From positions 1-35,813 of the IMG/VR virus record IMGVR_UViG_3300037343_000102: a stretch of DNA of 35,813 bases. One strand, 5' to 3'. Shown here piece by piece: positions 6,121-12,337 of the stretch. The stretch comes from a virus. A model generated the notes under the pieces. That model searched no databases. It saw only the letters and a program-made list of their open reading frames with translations, and was not told the origin of the DNA. The translations under genes and the position numbers were made by a program. The stretch's first letter is position 1, and each line of letters opens with the position of its first letter.

Positions 6121-6163
6121 GAGTAGTTCCAAATCCGCCACTACTCATGGCGGATGCCGCTAC
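6121..6163 (-). repeat. Intergenic hairpin, divergent member
   Basis: ATCCGCC (6133-6139) pairs with GGCGGAT (6149-6155), and GTAG (6122-6125) with CTAC (6160-6163). The stop TAG of gene 6160-6378 forms part of the outer arm. The core is GTAG...CTAC instead of TAAC...GTTA, so membership of the same series is uncertain. Confidence 0.45.
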
Positions 6164-6378
6164 CTAATATCATTTAAGAAATCATCAACATTCTTTATTT
6201 TATCCATATTCGGCTTTGCTTTTTCAATGGCTTGATGTAAAGTGGCATATGGTATATTTAGTTCTTCATTTAAATCTAGCTCACACTTTCCACAGTATTC
6301 GCCACCGCATAACCCTGATCTTATTAAAGGGAAATCGCATTCGCAAAGTGGGTTTCTTTCGTTTATTAAATCTTTCAT
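6160..6378 (-). CDS. Small Cys-rich (zinc-ribbon-like) hypothetical protein
   Basis: A 72-residue protein with Cys residues arranged CEC...C...CGKC in its first 32 residues, suggesting a bound metal, followed by a helical tail ending in DDFLNDIR. It begins 4 nt after the repressor stop and so is probably co-transcribed with it. No family is recognised. It may be a partner or modulator in the lysogeny switch, by position only. Confidence 0.6.
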   Translation of the reverse strand: MKDLINERNPLCECDFPLIRSGLCGGEYCGKCELDLNEELNIPYATLHQAIEKAKPNMDKIKNVDDFLNDIR

Positions 6379-6382
6379 TTTT

Positions 6383-6574
6383 CTAAAGTTTAAATAGATC
6401 CGAAATAGGCACTTCCAACTCGTTAGAGATAACCTCTATAAGCTTTACAGTTGGCGTTTTATGTCCTCTTTCAATCTGGCTCAGGTAAGGTTGTGTAGTA
6501 CCTATTAACTTACTAAACGCCCCTTGACTATAGCCTTTACTTATTCGCTCTAATTTAATATTTCTACCTAACAT
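6383..6574 (-). CDS. XRE-family repressor (cI/Cro-like)
   Basis: A 63-residue single-domain DNA-binding protein: LGRNIKLERISKGYSQGAFSKLIGTTQPYLSQIERGHKTPTVKLIEVISNELEVPISDLF is a full HTH_3 domain, with recognition helix around TTQPYLSQIERG. No peptidase or dimerisation domain follows, so induction would not be by LexA-type self-cleavage. It is transcribed away from the early operon, with back-to-back promoters in the 104-bp gap. This is the classical layout of a temperate phage switch. A close copy of its promoter drives the lipoproteins at 27337. Confidence 0.85.
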   Translation of the reverse strand: MLGRNIKLERISKGYSQGAFSKLIGTTQPYLSQIERGHKTPTVKLIEVISNELEVPISDLFKL

Positions 6575-6589
6575 AATATGTTTTATTTA

Positions 6590-6614
6590 CACAAAGATAA
6601 TAAATTTTATCTAA
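6590..6614 (-). promoter_or_regulatory. Repressor promoter with palindromic operator candidate
   Basis: On the minus strand the -7 box is TATCTTTG (6599-6592). The spacer carries AGATAAAATTTATTATCT, whose outer six bases form an inverted repeat (AGATAA and TTATCT) overlapping the -7 box. The -33 position is TTTC (6622-6619). The repressor starts 17 nt downstream of the box. Bases 6581-6622 match 27347-27388 at 39 of 42 positions. Confidence 0.6.
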
Positions 6615-6628
6615 TAATGAAAAAAAAG

Positions 6629-6659
6629 TTTGTTTATATCAAATATTTTATTAACTTTG
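6629..6659 (+). promoter_or_regulatory. Early promoter
   Basis: TTTG (6629-6632), 19 nt, TAACTTTG (6652-6659): an exact Bacteroidetes consensus, with the first early gene 19 nt beyond the box. The -33 element lies only 6 nt from that of the repressor promoter, so one operator between them could control both directions. Confidence 0.72.
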
Positions 6660-6678
6660 CTTTGTTAATAAAACGGAT

Positions 6679-6996
6679 ATGACCAAAAATATAAGTGAAG
6701 CGACCTTTTTAAAATTACTAGAAAACATCAAGTTGTTTAGCGGTGATGATTTAACCCAGATTGCATTTGATTCTAAATATAGAAATGTATTTTTAAGCAT
6801 TACAGGATATGAAGAAGATAATTATAAGCTAGTTATCGATGAACTTTACAACACCAATCTAAAAAAAGAAATGTCGTTAACTTCTAGGATGAAAGAAATA
6901 CTACAATCTATAATCTTAAACGAGGTTAAGCGACAGGAGAAAAATATTAAAGATGAAGCACAAGATATTGAACTAGATTACGAACAATTTAATTAA
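6679..6996 (+). CDS. First early gene, hypothetical acidic protein
   Basis: A 105-residue acidic, helical protein with no recognised family. As the first gene after the early promoter, by analogy with other temperate phages it may encode a regulator (Cro- or N-like) or a host-takeover factor. No helix-turn-helix is apparent. The C-terminal tail (IKDEAQDIELDYEQFN) is strongly acidic. Confidence 0.65.
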   Translation: MTKNISEATFLKLLENIKLFSGDDLTQIAFDSKYRNVFLSITGYEEDNYKLVIDELYNTNLKKEMSLTSRMKEILQSIILNEVKRQEKNIKDEAQDIELDYEQFN

Positions 6997-7002
6997 AACA
7001 AG

Positions 7003-7221
7003 ATGGAGAACATTCAAGACGAAACAATCAAATTTTTACAGCAAAAATTAACAGAACAGAACCTGTTAAAATGGACTTATTTAGCAAAGGGCAATTTACC
7101 AATATGGGAAGAAATAAACCTTAAAGAAGCCACTAGAGAAGTAGAATTCTACGCAGAAGCTTTAATAAGTATTAAGCTGTTAAAGAAAATTGAAACGGAC
7201 GGATTATTTAACAAAAATTAA
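7003..7221 (+). CDS. Early hypothetical protein, 72 residues
   Basis: A small helical protein (LQQKLTEQNLLKWTYLAKGNLPIWEE...FYAEALISIKLLKKIE), probably a helical hairpin. It lies 6 nt after the preceding gene in the early operon. No family is recognised. Confidence 0.6.
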   Translation: MENIQDETIKFLQQKLTEQNLLKWTYLAKGNLPIWEEINLKEATREVEFYAEALISIKLLKKIETDGLFNKN

Positions 7222-7222
7222 G

Positions 7223-7327
7223 ATGCTTGAGTGCTTAGTAATTTTACCAGTAGCGTTTATCTTATTTGCCAGCATTTACAAAACAATCGAATATATTATT
7301 TACGTAATTAAATCAAACTTAAAATGA
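7223..7327 (+). CDS. 34-residue membrane peptide
   Basis: One hydrophobic helix (about residues 5-17) followed by a second amphipathic segment and a basic end (KSNLK). It fills the gap between two early genes, starting 1 nt after one stop and overlapping the next ATG by 4 nt (ATGA), which supports it as a real gene. Function unknown. Confidence 0.5.
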   Translation: MLECLVILPVAFILFASIYKTIEYIIYVIKSNLK

Positions 7328-7560
7328 AAAAACTAGAAACAGGAATATCAACAGAGATTGTAAACGGACACATTCACGTTTACACCGAAAAAGAAACACT
7401 ACAGATCGAGCAGTTATCTTGGTGGCAAAAAGTCTTAAAAAAAAACGAACTAAACGAAGTTTGCGAAATGAGTAAATTTCTTGAATGGTATGAAAAAATA
7501 CAAAATGTAAATGTCATTACCAACGAGCAATTTGAACGCATAAATAAAAAGCTATGCTAG
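7324..7560 (+). CDS. Early hypothetical protein, 78 residues
   Basis: A soluble small protein with an N-terminal beta segment (IVNGHIHVYTEKETLQI) and a helical remainder rich in Trp and Glu. It overlaps both neighbours in the early operon. No family is recognised. Confidence 0.6.
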   Translation: MKKLETGISTEIVNGHIHVYTEKETLQIEQLSWWQKVLKKNELNEVCEMSKFLEWYEKIQNVNVITNEQFERINKKLC

Positions 7561-7700
7561 TAATATACTTTGCGATACCAATTTTCGCTGCCCTAATAGT
7601 AGCGATTGTAAAAATACATTTAGAAACGAACAGAGAAATTAGGTTCTTTAATATGTGCGGAATGGTAAAGTCGGAACCTAAAAAAAAAACTGCCAACTGA
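7554..7700 (+). CDS. 48-residue membrane peptide
   Basis: A hydrophobic N-terminal helix (LVIYFAIPIFAALIVAIVKI, residues 2-21) is followed by a basic cytoplasmic tail ending KKKTAN. The ATG lies inside the end of the preceding gene, a common coupling arrangement here. Possible roles include membrane anchoring of replication or host modification; neither is shown. Confidence 0.5.
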   Translation: MLVIYFAIPIFAALIVAIVKIHLETNREIRFFNMCGMVKSEPKKKTAN

Positions 7701-7784
7701 CCAAGAAACAACAGAATATTTAAGAAGTAAAATAAATCGGTAAGCTTATTTCCGAATCTAAATAAGCAAAAAAACAAATATATT

Positions 7785-8489
7785 ATGTCAAGATTAGAAC
7801 GACCTGAGGCGAAAAACACAAACCCAGCTACTAAGTTTTTAGAATGGAAATCAGATGAAAAATGTTTTTCATTTTATGATAAAGAAGCAAAGCAAAATGT
7901 ACTGGTAGATTTACCTTTAAAAGTTGCTTTTATCGAGCATTACCATACAGTAAAGGGTTGGCACGATGCAACGCAATCTGGTATTTACTCGAATGAAGTT
8001 TACGGAATTGGCTACGAGCATTTGACTGTAAAAACATTTAAAGGTTTAGAAATATCCAAAGGTCTTTACAAAGAGAATAAGGATAAAATAAACAATGCAG
8101 GCGGAAATTATTACCGTTCTATTTATTGCGCCTTAGATGATGGATCTATTATCAATATCGCTTTAAAAGGAGCTTGCATCGGTGGTATAAAAAAAGAGAA
8201 AGCGGTGGATTTAAAAGAACATCCCGGATATTCTGAATTTTCAAATAACAACTCCAACGCATTGGAATATCAATGGCTTGAAATTAATTCTTTTGCGGAA
8301 GCTAAAAGCGGAAAAATTAACTATTCAATTCCTATTTTTTCCCTAGGCGAAAAAATAAGTCAAAAAGAGGATAGCTTAATTAATGAGGCAGCTAAAAATT
8401 TACAAGAGTTTGTAAAATCCAGAAAAGAAACTGCCACAACAGGCGCAACAACTTTAAAGGAAGAAGTTAGTGATGATGATTTCTTATAA
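7785..8489 (+). CDS. Probable phage single-stranded DNA-binding protein
   Basis: A 234-residue protein with a conserved-looking body (ATKFLEWKSDEKCFSFYDKEAKQNVLVDLPL...GIYSNEVYGIGYEHLTVKTFKG...NYYRSIYCALDDG) and an acidic end, EEVSDDDFL. Acidic tails ending in a hydrophobic residue recruit partner proteins in bacterial SSB and T7 gp2.5-type proteins. The position, upstream of the initiator-like gene and origin, fits. The body does not match an OB-fold family I can name, so the function rests on tail and context. An 84-nt gap precedes it, and a hairpin terminator follows at 8500. Confidence 0.55.
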   Translation: MSRLERPEAKNTNPATKFLEWKSDEKCFSFYDKEAKQNVLVDLPLKVAFIEHYHTVKGWHDATQSGIYSNEVYGIGYEHLTVKTFKGLEISKGLYKENKDKINNAGGNYYRSIYCALDDGSIINIALKGACIGGIKKEKAVDLKEHPGYSEFSNNNSNALEYQWLEINSFAEAKSGKINYSIPIFSLGEKISQKEDSLINEAAKNLQEFVKSRKETATTGATTLKEEVSDDDFL

Positions 8490-8499
8490 TTAATTAATC

Positions 8500-8524
8500 A
8501 AGGGGGAGTTCGCTCCCCTTTTAA
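8500..8524 (+). terminator. Hairpin terminator after the SSB-like gene
   Basis: GGGGAG, loop TTCG, CTCCCC, then TTTT. A stable 6-bp GC stem with a UUCG-type loop and a short T run lies 11 nt beyond the stop. The T run is only four bases, so termination may be partial and allow downstream expression. Confidence 0.6.
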
Positions 8525-8534
8525 AATAACAATT

Positions 8535-8966
8535 ATGTCAAAAGATTTATTTTTAATGATGCGAGAAGAAGAAATTTCTACATCAAATTTTTTACCGACT
8601 AAAAAAGAAATTCATTTATCCTCTAAAAATTTTGCGGAAAAACTTATTGCAAATGGAAACCCAGAGGAGCTATTTGCGCAAGCTCTTAGACTTTCGGAAA
8701 GCTTAAACATAATTACTGAAGTTCTTAAAAAATCCCTCCCAGACGAAAACTTTGAAGCCTTTGGATTAAAGGGAACTTTCAGAAGCGGAGGCGATACTGT
8801 AAACTATTCGGAAGATCATATTTACTCAGCTTTAAAAGTTGACCTAGAAAATAGGGTGGAATTATTAAAACTAGCTATTAAACAGCCTGTAATTGATGCT
8901 TACGGTAACGATGTTCCAAAAGTAAGCACAACCCCTAGGAAATCATCTTTAGCAATTAGTTTTTAA
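8535..8966 (+). CDS. Early hypothetical protein, 143 residues
   Basis: A soluble, mostly helical protein (FAEKLIANGNPEELFAQALRLSESLNIITEVLKKSL...EDHIYSALKVDLENRVELLKLAIKQ). No family is recognised. It stands between the SSB-like gene and the DnaA-like gene, so a role in replication or recombination is plausible. Confidence 0.65.
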   Translation: MSKDLFLMMREEEISTSNFLPTKKEIHLSSKNFAEKLIANGNPEELFAQALRLSESLNIITEVLKKSLPDENFEAFGLKGTFRSGGDTVNYSEDHIYSALKVDLENRVELLKLAIKQPVIDAYGNDVPKVSTTPRKSSLAISF

Positions 8967-8967
8967 A

Positions 8968-9084
8968 ATGCAGACAAAAAAACAAAGCTCAGGAACGCAA
9001 AATTTAATAATAACAATCTACTTTACCTTAGTATCAATTTTAAGAGGTTATGTAATTAGGAGATATTTTAATAAAAAAAAATGA
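8968..9084 (+). CDS. 38-residue membrane peptide
   Basis: A basic N-terminus (MQTKKQSSGTQ), one hydrophobic helix (about residues 13-24) and a basic end (RRYFNKKK). It starts 1 nt after the previous stop and overlaps the next gene by 4 nt (ATGA), so it is probably translated. Function unknown. Confidence 0.5.
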   Translation: MQTKKQSSGTQNLIITIYFTLVSILRGYVIRRYFNKKK

Positions 9085-9446
9085 AAGACGAAAACTATTT
9101 AAAGCAAATTATAGAATATGTTAATTTAAATCTAAAGATTGACATAGGTAGCGATACCAGAAAAAGAGAATATGTCGAAGGTCGTTCCCTGTATTACACA
9201 CTAGCCAAAAAGCATACGATGTTCAGCGACCAAGAAATAGGTAAAAGTATTGATAAAAATCATGCAACTGTATTATGGGGTCGTACCAAAGTATTTACCC
9301 ACGCTCTAAAAGAAAATAAGTTAATTAAAAAAGCTTACGATGCTTTTATTTTTAAAGACTCAAACGAAATGGATAGACTTATTTACCTCACTAAAGAATT
9401 ACACGAATTAGAAACTAAAATACTTAAAGATTATGGATTGGAATAA
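9081..9446 (+). CDS. Stand-alone DnaA domain IV-like protein, probable origin-binding protein
   Basis: A 121-residue protein resembling the C-terminal DNA-binding domain of DnaA. The block RKREYVEGRSLYYTLAKKHTMFSDQEIGKSIDKNHATVLWGRTKV (about 27-71) matches the family pattern, in which a basic loop and a helix-turn-helix with the signature DHSTV (here NHATV) read the DnaA box. The AAA+ ATPase domains are absent. Next to it are four exact copies of an 11-bp iteron (9458-9776), which I infer to be its target. It would mark the origin and recruit the primase-helicase encoded downstream. A role as a DnaA competitor or transcription factor is also possible. Confidence 0.72.
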   Translation: MKDENYLKQIIEYVNLNLKIDIGSDTRKREYVEGRSLYYTLAKKHTMFSDQEIGKSIDKNHATVLWGRTKVFTHALKENKLIKKAYDAFIFKDSNEMDRLIYLTKELHELETKILKDYGLE

Positions 9447-9457
9447 ATAATGTTTTA

Positions 9458-9776
9458 ATGTGTTGCGTAAGACCCGAAAGGGTCTTTTTTTATGCTTAAA
9501 AATCACAAAATTATGTTAAAAAAAATAAATAAAAATAAATTTGCACAATTCAAAAAAAAGCTTATAAAACTTAAACGCCTTTAAATCAGCATTTTAAAGA
9601 AATCACTCGCAACACATTTTCGCTTTCCCCTATACTGCTATCTGTATAAATCACTATTAAAAATATAGACGGTCATACTTTTTCGCTTTTAAAATGTTGC
9701 AAGTGTTGCGAAATTATTTAAAATGCTTAAAACCAATACTTTAGCCGCAACACATTAAAACCAAACGCAACACATT
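9458..9776. other. Putative replication origin with 11-bp iterons
   Basis: CGCAACACATT occurs exactly at 9608-9618, 9746-9756 and 9766-9776 on the plus strand and at 9458-9468 on the minus strand. Two partial copies lie at 9693-9700 and 9701-9710. The last pair is spaced 20 bp apart. TTTTCGCTTT also occurs twice (9617-9626, 9680-9689). A run of almost pure A and T at 9497-9540 could unwind. There is no gene here, apart from the leader that follows. The region sits between a DnaA-like protein and a primase-helicase. These are the ingredients of an iteron origin; that function is inferred. Confidence 0.6.
9469..9491 (+). terminator. Rho-independent terminator after the DnaA-like gene
   Basis: AAGACCC, loop GAAA, GGGTCTT, then a run of T: a classical intrinsic terminator with a GNRA-type loop, 22 nt after the stop. 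It ends the early operon and abuts the first iteron (9458-9468). Confidence 0.85.
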
Positions 9777-9816
9777 GAACGTAATTGCGTAATATTTGCC
9801 TATAAATATGAAATAG

Positions 9817-9847
9817 TTGCATATTCAAAATGTTTTTTGTAATTTTG
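9817..9847 (+). promoter_or_regulatory. Promoter for leader RNA and primase-helicase
   Basis: TTG (9817-9819), 20 nt, TAATTTTG (9840-9847). Transcription would begin at about 9853-9855, exactly where the GGGAGCAAA arm of the leader structure begins. That agreement supports both calls. Confidence 0.55.
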
Positions 9848-9851
9848 ATTT

Positions 9852-9962
9852 ATGGGAGCAAATATTGATTACGAAAAAATTTATTATCAAAAGCCGCTTA
9901 CAGCTTCACTATTCTTTTTTGCTCCCAAGTTCTAAATAATACAACTGTAACGGCTTTTTTTT
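9852..9962 (+). ncRNA. Structured leader RNA with interleaved stems and terminator (attenuator or small RNA)
   Basis: GGGAGCAAA (9854-9862) is complementary to TTTGCTCCC (9918-9926). AAGCCG-C-TTACAG (9891-9903) is complementary to CTGTAACGGCTT (9945-9956), which is followed by a run of T (9955-9962). The stems are 9 bp and 12 bp (one bulge) and interleave, so they form either a pseudoknot or alternative folds. The second alone is a good intrinsic terminator. A 27-codon frame (9852-9935) covers the first three arms and could be a leader peptide. The primase-helicase starts 18 nt after the T run, so read-through would be needed. Confidence 0.55.
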
Positions 9963-9980
9963 AATTTACAATATTAAGAT

Positions 9981-12335
9981 ATGAAGGATGTAGAAATTAC
10001 AGTCTTTAGGAATCTTTATAAGTCAACTGATGTGCCTTATATTATAACTCTTGAAAATGTTATAAAAAGGATAAAAGAAGGTAAAAAGAAAGATACTATT
10101 GATCGCATAAGAAAAGTTATTGGTACTACGGAATATACTTCTTTAAAAAGTACATTACCAGCTATCTTATTTCAGGGTGTATTTTCTCAACGTAAAGACG
10201 ATGCCTGCAATTCGCCTTCTGGATTGATGATCCATGATTACGATAAATTTGAATCTATAGAAGAACTTCAAGAAACATTAATACTAATAAATAAAAATCC
10301 ATCAACTGTTTTTTCTTTTATTTCCCCAGGGGGTAACGGTATAAAAGCGTTGGTTAAAATACCAAAGTGCGATAAGAGGGATTATAAGAGATATTTTTCA
10401 GCTTACCACAAAGAATTTAACTATCCAAATTTTGATATTTCAAGTTCTAATATTAGTAGGGTTTGCTTTGAGTCTTATGATCCTGATTGCTATGTTAATT
10501 ATAAAGCAGAAACTTATAATCCTAAACTATTAGAAGAAGGTTATTCCTATACCGAGAAAACTCCAATTCTACCATTAAGTGATGAAGAGAAAATAATCAA
10601 TATGATTATGAAATGGAATTGGAAGTCCGATTTCGTTGAAGGTGAGCGGAACCAATATATTTTTAATCTTTCTAGTGCTTTTTGTGAATATGGAATAAGC
10701 AAAGAATATGCTAAAGGGTATATTGACAATAACATTCGTTTTGGTGATTTCTCCGAAAGGGAAATGAATACGGCAATCGAAAGTGCTTACAGGTCTAGAA
10801 GCTTTAAAAGTAAGTATTTCGAAGATTATGATAAGAAAAATAAAATACAATCCGATTTAGGGAGCCCAAAAGAAACTGTTTTAAAGAGGTATAATATTTC
10901 AGAAGATGTCTATGACGATTTAAAAAAAGAGTATGAGCATGATGATTTCTGGTATTATGAAGAAGATAAAAAAGGGGTTAAAATAAAATTAGATATTCTT
11001 AAATATAAATATTTCCTAGAGTCTAATGGATTTAAAAAATATTTCCTAGAAGGTAGTGATAAACCGACTTTTGTTTTTGTAGAATCCAACAAAGTGGAGG
11101 AAACAAGTGTTTCAAGAATTAAGGATTTTGTTTTAAACTACCTTCTTTTGAATGGCCATAACGACGTTTGGACCAAGTGTGTAAACTATCAAATATTGTT
11201 TAATGAAAACTACTTAAACCTTTTAGAAAGTATTGAGTTATCAATGTTAAAGGATAAAAAAGATAAATCATTTATTGCCTTTAGAAATGGTATTCTTGAG
11301 ATCACAAAAAACAATATAAAAATTGTTGATTATATCGATGTTGAAGGATATATCTGGAAATCACAAATTATAGAACGTGATTTTGTTTTAAGTTCTAATG
11401 ACAACCAATACAAAACTTTTATTTATAATATTTCTAATTCAGATCCTCTGCCTTTTGAATGTACTATTGGATATCTTCTACATGGTTATAAAAATAAAAT
11501 GAATAATAAAGCTATTATTCTGAATGACGAGATTATATCTGATAATTCAGAAGGTGGTACTGGTAAGGGTTTGGTTATCCAAGGTTTAAAGCAAATTAGA
11601 AAAACATCGATTTTAGACGGAAAATCTTTTGATGATAAAAAATCTTTTCCTTACCAAACAGTAAGCAGTGAAACACAGCTATTGGTTTTTGATGATGTGA
11701 AGAAGAATTTTGATTTTGAAAGCAAATTTTCTTTAGTTACCGAAGGAATGACTTTGGAACGCAAAAATAAAGATGCCATAAAACTAACCATAGAAGAATC
11801 TCCTAAACTAATTATAACAACTAATTACGCTATTAAAGGAGAAGGTAACAGCCACGACAGGAGAAGACACGAATTAGAAGTTTCACAATACTACTCAAAA
11901 AGCTTAACTCCGTACTTAGAATTCAACTGTCAACTTTTCGATGATTGGGATTTAAAGGAGTTTAAGAATTTCGACAATTATATGGCTAATTGTATTCAAT
12001 CCTATTTAAAAATAGGACTTCCACCGCAAAATGCTAAAAATTTAAAACTAAGAAAATTAATTGCTGAATCTTCAATGGAATTTTTTGAATGGATTTCAGA
12101 AGGTGAAAACTTTATTTTAAATAATAGAAACGAAAAAGGTAAACTATTTAGCAGTTTCACCAATGATTATAAAGATTTTCAAAAGTGGCTTAGTCGTAAA
12201 AAATTCAATATATGGATTCAAAAATACGCCTCTTACATCGATGCAAAATTTGAGCAAGGAAATACTCAGGGTATTCGATGGGTTATGATTATTGAAAAAG
12301 GAAAAAACGAATTAGAACCAACTGTAGATTTTTGA
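9981..12335 (+). CDS. Primase-helicase (BT4734/VirE-N-like primase plus SF3-type helicase)
   Basis: A 784-residue replication enzyme. The N-terminal part resembles the BT4734/VirE-N archaeo-eukaryotic primase domain: LMIHDYDKF (about 82-90) with acidic catalytic residues, SPGGNGIKALVKI (115-127) and DISSSNISRVCF (152-163). A PriCT-like helical segment follows (about 221-250). The C-terminal part is a helicase of the phage D5/SF3 type, with Walker A GGTGKG (525-530), Walker B LLVFDD (567-572) and a sensor TTN (613-615). It would unwind the origin and prime replication of phage DNA. It lies behind a structured leader and directly upstream of a second helicase. Confidence 0.85.
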   Translation: MKDVEITVFRNLYKSTDVPYIITLENVIKRIKEGKKKDTIDRIRKVIGTTEYTSLKSTLPAILFQGVFSQRKDDACNSPSGLMIHDYDKFESIEELQETLILINKNPSTVFSFISPGGNGIKALVKIPKCDKRDYKRYFSAYHKEFNYPNFDISSSNISRVCFESYDPDCYVNYKAETYNPKLLEEGYSYTEKTPILPLSDEEKIINMIMKWNWKSDFVEGERNQYIFNLSSAFCEYGISKEYAKGYIDNNIRFGDFSEREMNTAIESAYRSRSFKSKYFEDYDKKNKIQSDLGSPKETVLKRYNISEDVYDDLKKEYEHDDFWYYEEDKKGVKIKLDILKYKYFLESNGFKKYFLEGSDKPTFVFVESNKVEETSVSRIKDFVLNYLLLNGHNDVWTKCVNYQILFNENYLNLLESIELSMLKDKKDKSFIAFRNGILEITKNNIKIVDYIDVEGYIWKSQIIERDFVLSSNDNQYKTFIYNISNSDPLPFECTIGYLLHGYKNKMNNKAIILNDEIISDNSEGGTGKGLVIQGLKQIRKTSILDGKSFDDKKSFPYQTVSSETQLLVFDDVKKNFDFESKFSLVTEGMTLERKNKDAIKLTIEESPKLIITTNYAIKGEGNSHDRRRHELEVSQYYSKSLTPYLEFNCQLFDDWDLKEFKNFDNYMANCIQSYLKIGLPPQNAKNLKLRKLIAESSMEFFEWISEGENFILNNRNEKGKLFSSFTNDYKDFQKWLSRKKFNIWIQKYASYIDAKFEQGNTQGIRWVMIIEKGKNELEPTVDF

Positions 12336-12337
12336 TT

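Noticed and set aside
2205-6163. Classical class 1-type integron
   Set aside because: No intI gene or attI is visible, and the site boxes do not fit RYYYAAC and GTTRRRY. Only the architecture is similar, so I report it as integron-like, not as an integron.
9458-9776. CRISPR array
   Set aside because: The 11-bp copies are too short, irregularly spaced and in both orientations. They fit iterons better.
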